This document shows positions 1 through 5,805 of a DNA stretch of 5,805 nucleotides, one piece after another; the stretch's first letter is position 1, and each line of letters opens with the position of its first letter. Source of the DNA: Eudoraea sp. Lineage in GTDB: Bacteria; Bacteroidota; Bacteroidia; Flavobacteriales; Flavobacteriaceae. The notes beneath the pieces were generated by a model that saw nothing but the letters and a program-made list of their open reading frames with translations, was not told where the DNA came from and made no database searches. The DNA is taken from contig JAHEBI010000181.1 in assembly GCA_024642325.1 (NCBI GenBank), forward strand, positions 1 to 5,805. The letters run 5' to 3'. The translations under genes and the position numbers were made by a program.

Positions 1-469
1 GCGGAACGTGTCTGCTTTTTTCAAGGCCAACAGACTTCCATGTCTTGCCGGCATCCTCGGTTTTCCAGACACCATAACCGGAAGAAACATTACCGCGCAA
101 AGTTTTTTCTCCGCCTCCAACATATATGACGTTGGGATCACTTTTTGCCACTTCCACTGCGCCTATGCTCCCTCCAAAAAAACCATCAGATATATTTTCC
201 CAACTCCTGCCGCCATCTGTTGTTTTCCAAACTCCACCTCCGGTGGCACCAAAATAGAATAGATTTGGCTCTCCTGGCACCCCTGTAACCGCCGCAGAAC
301 GCCCCCCACGAAATGGGCCTACCAGTCGATATTCAAGGCTGGAATATAATGCTTCCGGAAATTCGGGTTCGGCATTGGGGTTGTTACGTTTTTTTTGAGC
401 GTGTATTAAGAAAGTGCAAGAGATAGCAACCGTAAACAAGAGGATTGCCTTTGAAGTAATGATCTTCAT
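1..469 (-). CDS. Secreted BNR/Asp-box beta-propeller (VPS10/sortilin-like) protein, N-terminal part only
   Basis: This reading frame is open from an ATG at 467-469 to the left edge, so only the first 156 residues are visible; the missing C-terminus is a window effect, not a broken gene. Residues 1-24 form a Sec signal peptide (MKIITSK, a hydrophobic run, then LIHA|Q), so the product is exported. After a short polar linker, residues 48-58 read RLVGPFRGGRS, a motif I associate with large Bacteroidota proteins annotated as sortilin-like or 'glycosyl hydrolase, BNR repeat' proteins, usually around 1000 residues. Two Asp-box blades are visible: TTDGGRSW at 83-90 and TEDAGKTW at 137-144, 54 residues apart, each preceded by a G-V-W-K strand, with DPNVIYVGGG (111-120) between them. 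These repeats build a beta-propeller; the ligand or substrate is unknown and glycosidase activity should not be assumed. It diverges from the bestrophin gene. Confident in family, not in function. Confidence 0.85.
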   Translation of the reverse strand, partial: MKIITSKAILLFTVAISCTFLIHAQKKRNNPNAEPEFPEALYSSLEYRLVGPFRGGRSAAVTGVPGEPNLFYFGATGGGVWKTTDGGRSWENISDGFFGGSIGAVEVAKSDPNVIYVGGGEKTLRGNVSSGYGVWKTEDAGKTWKSVGLEKSRHVP

Positions 470-496
470 ATTGGTTTTATTTGAATTAGCCGGTCT

Positions 497-518
497 AAAT
501 GTAGGGAAAATGTAGGGA
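497..518. repeat. Two perfect 11-bp tandem repeats in the divergent intergenic region
   Basis: The unit aaatgtaggga occurs at 497-507 and again directly at 508-518, followed by a degenerate third partial copy (aatgaaaatgta, 519-530). Read on the minus strand, each unit is TCCCTACATTT and contains TACATTT, close to the Bacteroidota -7 consensus TAnnTTTG. The pair lies about 28-50 bp upstream of the start codon of the BNR protein gene, where a promoter or operator is expected. An 11-bp period is close to one helical turn, so a regulator binding on one DNA face is possible, but the sequence alone does not show this. Confidence 0.6.
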
Positions 519-608
519 AATGAAAATGTATATTTAGAACAGATTTTTTGTTTATACCAATTAATTAAAAATACTTTTAATACTTAGAAAGCAACCATTT
601 ATGAGTGT

Positions 609-642
609 TTTGAGTACTATGTGTAAATATTCGCTAATTTTA
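609..642 (+). promoter_or_regulatory. Weak candidate promoter for the bestrophin-GH30 pair
   Basis: A TTTG at 609-612 is followed after 22 bases by TAATTTTA (635-642), which matches the Bacteroidota -7 element TAnnTTTG at all but the last position. It would give a leader of about 100 bases before the ATG at 748. The surrounding 278-bp region is very AT-rich, so similar matches arise by chance. No hairpin terminator or convincing small gene was seen in 470-747. Confidence 0.2.
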
Positions 643-747
643 TCTTCCGGGCCTTTCCTGATATACCCAAAACTTTTAGGTAAGTAAATAAAAAAATCCC
701 TGAAAACAGTAGATTCTTAAAAGCATTTGAAAAATTAGTTATAGCTT

Positions 748-1635
748 ATGATATTAGAGAAAAGAATACCCCTTAGGTATTGGTTAAAAGCGATAAAATG
801 GGATTTGCTAATTGTTACCGTGTTTTCAGTAGTCATCTATTTTTTTAAACAGCTTATTTTTAACATTAATATACCATTAGGTATTGGAACATTTTTAGGG
901 ACTTCCATTGCATTGTTATTATCATTCAAACTCGCACAATCCTATGACCGTTGGTGGGAAGCCCGAAAAATATGGGGTTCTATTGTTAATGATTCACGAA
1001 CTTTAGTGATCCAACTAAAACAGTTTGTCAAGGAATTGGACAATATAGAAATTGAGAAAATAGCTTATCGACAGATTGGCTGGTGTTATGCACTTGGACA
1101 GTATTTGCGAAAACTGGACGTCCTATCTAATCTGAAAGATTTTATTTCAGAGGATGAAATGAAAGAAATCGGGCAAAAAAATCATGTCCCATTGACGTTA
1201 CTTGACAATCATAGGCAAAATTTAAGAACCCTCTATACAAAAAAATCACTCAATGATTTTCAGCAAATACAGTTGGATAATACCATAACGCGACTTACAG
1301 CCTCAATGGGCATGGCTGAGCGGATAAAAAATACGGTGTTCCCCCGGACATATAGAAATGTTCTTCATTTTTTTATCTATGTCTTTTTAGTGCTCCTATC
1401 CTTAGCGTTAGAAGGTGTTTATGGATTTACAGAGATTCCACTGCTGATACTGATTTCCATTCCCTTTTTTATGCTCGAAAGAATTGCTTTTACTTTTCAG
1501 GATCCCTTCGAAAATATTGCCACAGATACGGCTATGACCAGCATTGCACGTGCCATTGAAATTAACATTAAGGAATTACTGGGAGAAGAAGAATTACCTG
1601 AACCATTAAAGGATAATGGGTTTTATATTATGTAA
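748..1635 (+). CDS. Bestrophin-family (UPF0187) ion channel
   Basis: The 295-residue product is a full-length bacterial bestrophin, an integral inner-membrane protein; characterised relatives form pentameric ion channels. Hydrophobic segments lie at about 18-37, 43-60, 204-222 and 228-243. The hallmark motif SYDRWWEARKIWGSIVNDSR spans 65-84, directly after the second segment. A soluble helical region occupies about 85-190, followed by ERIKNTVFPRTY (191-202) and FQDPFENIATDT (250-261), both typical of the family. The C-terminus (INIKELLGEEELPEPL) closes as in bacterial homologues. The start at 748 gives the usual short N-terminus (MILEKRIPLRYWLK). Counting back from RWW by analogy with characterised bestrophins places T52, L56 and F60 at the pore neck. 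The GH30 lipoprotein gene follows after 34 bp with no visible terminator, suggesting one transcript. Ion selectivity cannot be read from the sequence: animal bestrophins conduct anions, while the Klebsiella homologue was reported as cation-selective. Confidence 0.92.
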   Translation: MILEKRIPLRYWLKAIKWDLLIVTVFSVVIYFFKQLIFNINIPLGIGTFLGTSIALLLSFKLAQSYDRWWEARKIWGSIVNDSRTLVIQLKQFVKELDNIEIEKIAYRQIGWCYALGQYLRKLDVLSNLKDFISEDEMKEIGQKNHVPLTLLDNHRQNLRTLYTKKSLNDFQQIQLDNTITRLTASMGMAERIKNTVFPRTYRNVLHFFIYVFLVLLSLALEGVYGFTEIPLLILISIPFFMLERIAFTFQDPFENIATDTAMTSIARAIEINIKELLGEEELPEPLKDNGFYIM

Positions 1636-1669
1636 ATGTTTTCAATGTCAAATATAAAATGTAAATTCT

Positions 1670-3151
1670 ATGACTTTATTTTTATTTAAAAAGCTGGCAC
1701 CACTAATTGTTCATACCAGTTGCGTTCTCCACAAAAATTACACATTATTTGGGCTCGTTCTTGTTCTTGGTGTTTTATTAAACTGCAAAGGACAGTCCAA
1801 TTCAGAAGACTCTGAACCAAAAGCTATCCTGTTTCGTACTTCGCTTGACCAATCCCATCTATTATCCAAGGTCAAAATAGAAAAGAGTGATCTTTCCAAT
1901 TCGATTTCTGTTGGATCGACAATTATCCTGAAACCCTCTGTTACATATCAGGAAATGGATGGTTTTGGTTATACACTAACAGGTGGAAGTGCATTACATC
2001 TGCAAAAGATGAACCCCCCAGCCAGAACCAAAATATTAGAAGAACTTTTCGGTAAAAGTACTAACAGCATTGGGGTAAGTTATTTGAGAATAAGTATTGG
2101 CGCTTCGGATCTGGATGAATACCCCTGGTCTTATAATGATCTTCCTCCTGGAAAATCTGATCCTGATTTGGAACATTTTTCTCTGGCATACGATACACTT
2201 TACCTCATCCCAACTTTAAAGGAAATCCTTAAAATCTCGCCCTCCATAAAAATAATGGGCTCCCCCTGGTCACCACCCCCATGGATGAAAGACAATAGCG
2301 ATACGCGCGGTGGAAGCCTGCTTAAAGAATACTACCCTGCATATGCTGATTATTTTGTAAAATATATAATGGCCATGGAAGCTGAGGGTATAACCATTGA
2401 CGCTATAACAGTTCAAAACGAACCATTACATCCCGGCAATAATCCAAGCCTGTTAATGTTGGCAAAGGATCAGGGTGAATTCGTAAAAAATCATTTGGGA
2501 CCCGCCTTTGAAAAAAACGGGGTTTTAACTAAAATTATCCTTTATGACCACAATGCGGACAGGCCCGACTATCCCATATCTATCCTGGATGACCCAAAAG
2601 CTGCACAATATATTGACGGCTCAGCATTTCATTTGTACGGGGGCACAATAGATGCCTTAACCAAAGTGCATGATGCCCATCCAGGGAAGCATCTCTATTT
2701 TACAGAACAATGGATTGGAGCTCCCGGAAATTTCGAAGAGAATCTGGAATGGCATATAGAAAATCTTATAATCGGAGCTCCCAGAAATTGGAGCCGTAAT
2801 GTATTGCAATGGAATCTGGCAGCCGATGAAAATCAACAACCGCATACAGATCGGGGTGGTTGTACCCGTTGTTTGGGAGCAATTACTATTCAAGGTGATA
2901 GTATAACCCGAAATCCGGCCTACTATATCATTGCCCATGCTTCCAAATTTGTGCCATCTGGTTCTGTTAGAATAGATTCTAATCAGGAGGGGAATGTGCT
3001 AAATGTAGCCTATATCACTCCCGATAAAAAAACGGTAGTTATCCTGCAGAATAAGAACAATGAACCCGTTACCCTAGAACTCATAAAGGAAAAGGAAAAG
3101 TTACAACTAACTTTAGGAGGGAAGGATATAGCCACCCTGGTTTGGGAATAA
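1670..3151 (+). CDS. Glycoside hydrolase family 30 lipoprotein, probable beta-1,6-glucanase/glucosidase
   Basis: This 493-residue protein is a complete GH30 enzyme. An unusually long N-terminus (1-25) precedes a hydrophobic stretch ending in the lipobox VLLNC, with C39 as the probable lipidated residue, followed by a polar linker (KGQSNSEDSEP). The (beta/alpha)8 barrel begins near QEMDGFGY (94-101), with LRISIGASD (139-147) and GSPWSPPPWMK (197-207) typical of the family. TVQNEP (247-252) supplies the predicted acid/base E251 and YFTEQW (343-348) the predicted nucleophile E346, consistent with a retaining mechanism. RGGCTRCLGAITI (395-407) contains a CxxC (C398, C401) that I associate with GH30 subfamily 3-like enzymes of Bacteroidota, and RNPAYYIIAHASKFVPSGSVRI leads into the C-terminal beta-sandwich (about 430-493). 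By family knowledge the likely substrate is beta-1,6-linked glucan, including laminarin side branches; GH30 enzymes with other substrates exist, so this is inference. No SusCD or other glycosidase gene lies nearby. It ends 6 bp from the convergent MATE gene. Confidence 0.9.
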   Translation: MTLFLFKKLAPLIVHTSCVLHKNYTLFGLVLVLGVLLNCKGQSNSEDSEPKAILFRTSLDQSHLLSKVKIEKSDLSNSISVGSTIILKPSVTYQEMDGFGYTLTGGSALHLQKMNPPARTKILEELFGKSTNSIGVSYLRISIGASDLDEYPWSYNDLPPGKSDPDLEHFSLAYDTLYLIPTLKEILKISPSIKIMGSPWSPPPWMKDNSDTRGGSLLKEYYPAYADYFVKYIMAMEAEGITIDAITVQNEPLHPGNNPSLLMLAKDQGEFVKNHLGPAFEKNGVLTKIILYDHNADRPDYPISILDDPKAAQYIDGSAFHLYGGTIDALTKVHDAHPGKHLYFTEQWIGAPGNFEENLEWHIENLIIGAPRNWSRNVLQWNLAADENQQPHTDRGGCTRCLGAITIQGDSITRNPAYYIIAHASKFVPSGSVRIDSNQEGNVLNVAYITPDKKTVVILQNKNNEPVTLELIKEKEKLQLTLGGKDIATLVWE

Positions 3152-3157
3152 CAGAAA

Positions 3158-4534
3158 TTATAGAAGTGCCTTTTTTACTTCTCTATTTAAATATAATCCG
3201 GTAACCAGGGTTGATAATACATCTGCTATTGGGAAAGAGATCCAAATCCCCAATTCTCCCATAAAATTTGGTAAAGTCAGGATTAAAGGGATGAAAAAGA
3301 AACCCTGTCGGGTTAATGTAAGGAGCAATGCAGGAACCGCTTTTCCTACAGCCTGAAAGTATGCTGCACCTATAAGTTGCAGTGCGATAATTGGTGTTGC
3401 GACAAAAACCAGCCTCATGGCTGTAGGAGTATGTTCCAAAACATAGGCATTGGTAGCCAATTCAAGGGCGGGCATATTTGGTTTATTACTTAAAAATAAG
3501 GAGGTAATCTCTGCAGGAAAAATCATAAGAAGCACAAAGACCAGTGTAGCTACAAAAGCCGCATAAGTAATAGCTGTTTTAATGGATTCCCTTACCCTGT
3601 CATATTTCTGTGCTCCATAATTGTACCCCGCAATCGGAAGGAATCCCTGAGTAACACCAAAAACCGGAAAGAGGGCAAACATCAGCATTCGTCCAATAAT
3701 GGCATATACAGCAACCATAGGTTCGCCCCCAAGGGCAAACAAAATATTGTTCATTAGCAAATAGGTGATGCTGGTTACGGCCTGTCTGGAAAGAGTCACA
3801 AACCCTAAAGCTCCTATTTCACGCAATATATCTATATCCAAACCAAAGTGAGACCAGCTAAGTTTTAATTCAGAATTTTTTGATCTGAAAAAATAAAATA
3901 TATATGTAAAACACATAAGGTACCCTGCTGTTGTAGCCCAGGCAGCCCCTGCCATTCCCCAATCAAAAATATATATGAATATATAATCCAGAACCAGATT
4001 CCCAACAGAAGGGATAATCATGGCAATCATTGCAAACTTGGGTTTACCTTCGGCGCGAATAACTGTATTTCCTGTCATACAAAGTGCCAGAAAAGGTACT
4101 CCGTATAAAACTATGGTGTAGTAAATCTTTGCAGGATCAAATATGGCGCCTTTGCCACCGAATGCCGGAATTAAGCTGTCAACAAAGTAAAGACCTAAAA
4201 CCACCATAGAAATGGTTACCAACAAGGTTAGGGTAATCTGATTTCCAAAAGTTTTTAATGCCTTCTCTTTATTATCACCACCAAGTGCCCGGGAAATAAT
4301 ACTGCTCCCGCCTATACCAATGGCCATTCCCAGTGCGGCAATAAAAAAAGAAACCGGTAATACTACATTAATTGCCGCGATGGCAATGGAGCCTATCCAG
4401 TTACCAACAAAAATGGTATCCACCAGGATATTTAATGACATCACGAGAATGCCGATGGAAGCCGGTACAGCCTGCCTTATTAGGAGCCTGCCAATAGGTT
4501 CTCCCCCTAGTTGATCTGAGGAGACCTTTGCCAT
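3158..4534 (-). CDS. MATE-family efflux transporter (MepA/DinF-like)
   Basis: The 458-residue product has the length and twelve-helix hydrophobicity pattern of MATE antiporters, inner-membrane proteins that export cationic drugs, dyes or metabolites in exchange for Na+ or H+. The first half shows ILVDTIFVGNWIG (36-48), IGGSSIISRALGGDNKEKA (74-92) and IRAEGKPKFAMI (159-170) followed by PSVGNLVLDYIFIY. The second half repeats the fold with QGFLPIAGYNYGAQKYDRV (296-314), a MepA-like signature, and FQAVGKAVPALLLTLTRQ (393-410). D39 and D183 fall where archaeal DinF-type MATE proteins have cation-coupling acidic residues in the N-lobe. The ATG at 4532-4534 gives a short cytoplasmic N-terminus (MAKVSSDQLGGEPIGRLLIRQAVP) normal for the family. 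It is downstream of hemH on the same strand, 158 bp away, so it may have its own promoter. The actual substrate cannot be predicted. Confidence 0.93.
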   Translation of the reverse strand: MAKVSSDQLGGEPIGRLLIRQAVPASIGILVMSLNILVDTIFVGNWIGSIAIAAINVVLPVSFFIAALGMAIGIGGSSIISRALGGDNKEKALKTFGNQITLTLLVTISMVVLGLYFVDSLIPAFGGKGAIFDPAKIYYTIVLYGVPFLALCMTGNTVIRAEGKPKFAMIAMIIPSVGNLVLDYIFIYIFDWGMAGAAWATTAGYLMCFTYIFYFFRSKNSELKLSWSHFGLDIDILREIGALGFVTLSRQAVTSITYLLMNNILFALGGEPMVAVYAIIGRMLMFALFPVFGVTQGFLPIAGYNYGAQKYDRVRESIKTAITYAAFVATLVFVLLMIFPAEITSLFLSNKPNMPALELATNAYVLEHTPTAMRLVFVATPIIALQLIGAAYFQAVGKAVPALLLTLTRQGFFFIPLILTLPNFMGELGIWISFPIADVLSTLVTGLYLNREVKKALL

Positions 4535-4692
4535 AATTGTGTAATGATTCTGAAATTATGCATATACAAGTTAAATGATCTCATTATTTACAGCTCCGGG
4601 CTATTTCTACAGGACATACAGTTGAAGTAAAAATAAGAAAGCAAAACAACAAATAAACCAGTCTAATAAAATTTATAGATAACAACACTGAT
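4535..4692 (-). other. Intergenic spacer between hemH and the MATE gene
   Basis: This 158-bp AT-rich spacer separates the hemH stop from the MATE start on the minus strand. Several imperfect TAnnTTTG-like strings occur, for example TATTTTTA and TAATTTCA, but none has a well-spaced -33 element. No strong hairpin followed by a T-run is visible. The spacing suggests a separate MATE promoter, but read-through from hemH cannot be excluded. Confidence 0.35.
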
Positions 4693-5724
4693 CTAGGCCG
4701 GGAGTTTTTCACTCTTATGCCAGTTGTTTATCCATTGAGCCATAAGAGCCACCCAGGAATCACTCTCATTTAAGCAAGGAATATGAATATAATCTTCGCC
4801 TCCCGCTTCCATAAATTGTTTTTTTCCTTCCATTGCAATTTCTTCGAGAGTCTCAAGACAATCACTTACAAATGCAGGAGTAATCACGGCCAGCTTCTTT
4901 ATGCCTGCTTTTGCCAGGCGTTCAAACTCAAAATCGGTATAAGGTTTTAACCATGGATCCCCTGCAAGACGCGATTGGAAAGAAGTACTCACTTTGTCTT
5001 CGGCCAGATTCAACTCTGCTTTAACCAATTCTGTAGTGTCATAGCACTGATGTCGATAACAGGTATTGTGCGCCACTGAGTTTATCTGACAACAACTTCC
5101 ATCTATTTTGCAATGAAATCTAGTTGGATCGGACTTTCTGATATGCCGTTCCGGGATACCGTGATATGAAAATAATATATGATCGTATTCAAAGTCTTTT
5201 AATCCCTTCAAAAGTTGCTCAGAAAATACTTTGACGTAATCCGGATTCTTATAAAACGCCGGTAAGGTCGTAATTCTAATTTCGGGATAATTCGCCTGCT
5301 GTTCCTCCATAGTTTTAACCACAACCGTCTCATAGGAGGACATCGCATAATGAGGGTAAAGGGGTACCAACAAAATTTCACTAACTCCTTGTTCCTTTAA
5401 TTCCCCTAAGGCATTTTTAATACTCATTGAACCGTAACGCATCCCCAGGGCGACAGGCAGGTCTGTTTGCTTCCGAACTTTAGATGTAAAGCGTTCAGAA
5501 ATTACCACTAAAGGAGATCCTTCTTTCCACCAAATCTTGGCATAAGCCTTTGCCGATTTCTTAGGGCGGGTTTGCAGAATAATCCCACGCACAATGAGGT
5601 TCCGCAACCATTTAGGCACATCAATTACCCGCTCATCCATTAAAAATTCATCCAGATAGGGTTTTACTTCTTTTGCTGTGGGAGCGTCAGGAGATCCTAA
5701 GTTCACTAATAATACACCCTTCAT
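4693..5724 (-). CDS. hemH: Ferrochelatase (protoporphyrin ferro-lyase)
   Basis: HemH inserts Fe2+ into protoporphyrin IX to make protoheme, the last step of the protoporphyrin-dependent heme pathway. The 343-residue protein starts with KGVLLVNLGSPD (2-13), the classic N-terminus, supporting the ATG at 5722-5724. Further family blocks are YAKIWWKEGSPL (61-72), VALGMRYG (91-98), LLVPLYPHYAMSSYETV (118-134), the signature ILFSYHGIPERHIRKSDPT (183-201) with catalytic H188, FQSRLAGDPWLKPYT (249-263), and PAFVSDCLETLEEI (283-296) with the active-site glutamate predicted at E291. Between the signature and FQSR is a Cys-rich insert (205-227: C205, C211, C212, C222, C227), seen in Bacteroidota ferrochelatases and resembling inserts that bind a [2Fe-2S] cluster in some bacterial enzymes. 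No membrane anchor is visible, so it is probably cytoplasmic or membrane-associated. It appears to begin its own transcript, with a -7-type element 31 bp upstream. Confidence 0.97.
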   Translation of the reverse strand: MKGVLLVNLGSPDAPTAKEVKPYLDEFLMDERVIDVPKWLRNLIVRGIILQTRPKKSAKAYAKIWWKEGSPLVVISERFTSKVRKQTDLPVALGMRYGSMSIKNALGELKEQGVSEILLVPLYPHYAMSSYETVVVKTMEEQQANYPEIRITTLPAFYKNPDYVKVFSEQLLKGLKDFEYDHILFSYHGIPERHIRKSDPTRFHCKIDGSCCQINSVAHNTCYRHQCYDTTELVKAELNLAEDKVSTSFQSRLAGDPWLKPYTDFEFERLAKAGIKKLAVITPAFVSDCLETLEEIAMEGKKQFMEAGGEDYIHIPCLNESDSWVALMAQWINNWHKSEKLPA

Positions 5725-5754
5725 AATTTCTTTTTAAGCATTTTTTTAACAATG

Positions 5755-5787
5755 CAAAAATACTACTTGGAATGAAACTCCGTTAAA
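5755..5787 (-). promoter_or_regulatory. Probable Bacteroidota-type promoter of hemH
   Basis: On the minus strand, TATTTTTG (5762 down to 5755) matches the -7 consensus TAnnTTTG exactly. TTTA (5787 down to 5784) lies 21 bases upstream and matches three of four positions of the -33 element TTTG. The -7 box ends about 30 bases before the hemH ATG, which would give a leader of roughly 25 bases. No ribosome-binding sequence is evident, as is common in this phylum. The region is AT-rich, so a chance match remains possible. Confidence 0.5.
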
Positions 5788-5805
5788 TTTAGGCGAATAC
5801 TTTTC

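Noticed and set aside
8..262. 84-residue open frame on the plus strand
   Set aside because: It lies antisense to the BNR propeller frame, whose signal peptide and Asp-boxes are clear; the plus-strand translation has no recognisable feature.
1..469. Truncated BNR gene as a pseudogene
   Set aside because: The frame stays open to the window edge with intact motifs, so the truncation comes from where the window was cut.
673..686. Near-palindrome ccaaaacttttagg
   Set aside because: It has a mismatch, almost no loop and no following T-run, so it is not a credible terminator or clear operator.
601..687. 28-codon plus-strand ORF in the divergent intergenic region
   Set aside because: It has no recognisable motif or initiation signal and is no longer than expected by chance in AT-rich DNA.
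2657..2938. 93-residue open frame on the minus strand
   Set aside because: It is fully antisense to the GH30 catalytic region, which contains conserved motifs, and shows no domain of its own.
3162..3182. Inverted repeat AGAAGT/ACTTCT as a bidirectional terminator
   Set aside because: The stem is only 6 bp and weak, lacks a proper T-run after either arm, and lies within the MATE coding sequence.
4320..4514. 64-residue open frame on the plus strand
   Set aside because: It is antisense to the N-terminal conserved part of the MATE gene and looks like a chance frame.
1..5805. A new defence, mobile or biosynthetic system
   Set aside because: All substantial frames belong to recognised families with no nuclease, transposase, toxin-antitoxin or assembly-line enzyme genes, and no repeats typical of mobile elements or CRISPR were seen.

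Overview
The window looks like chromosomal DNA from a member of the Bacteroidota, most probably the class Flavobacteriia. The evidence is low GC by eye, no obvious Shine-Dalgarno sequences before the start codons, a TAnnTTTG-type -7 promoter element upstream of hemH, flavobacterial-looking export signals (a signal peptide ending HA|Q, and a lipobox followed by KGQ), and a ferrochelatase with the Cys-rich insert typical of this phylum. Species cannot be fixed from this sequence alone.

Layout. Positions 1-469 (minus strand) hold the N-terminal 156 residues of a secreted BNR/Asp-box beta-propeller protein; the rest lies beyond the left edge. A 278-bp divergent intergenic region (470-747) carries an 11-bp perfect tandem repeat and is AT-rich. 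On the plus strand, 748-1635 encodes a bestrophin-family membrane channel. It is followed 34 bp later by a GH30 glycoside hydrolase lipoprotein (1670-3151), probably co-transcribed. Six bases further on, a MATE-family multidrug/organic cation antiporter (3158-4534, minus strand) ends convergently. After 158 bp comes the ferrochelatase gene hemH (4693-5724, minus strand), same strand as the MATE gene and upstream of it, with a good Bacteroidota-type promoter just before its start.

How the genes fit together. These are mostly independent functions: final step of protoheme synthesis (HemH), efflux (MATE), ion flux (bestrophin), and periplasmic or surface beta-glucan (probably beta-1,6-glucan) hydrolysis (GH30). 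The GH30 gene has no SusC/SusD, regulator or other glycoside hydrolase beside it, so nothing here is a polysaccharide utilisation locus. I found no RNA genes, CRISPR array, insertion sequence, phage gene or defence system, and no convincing new multi-gene system. The most interesting points are fine-scale: the Cys-rich insert in HemH, the neck residues of the bestrophin, the bestrophin-GH30 pairing, and the tandem repeat in the divergent promoter region.
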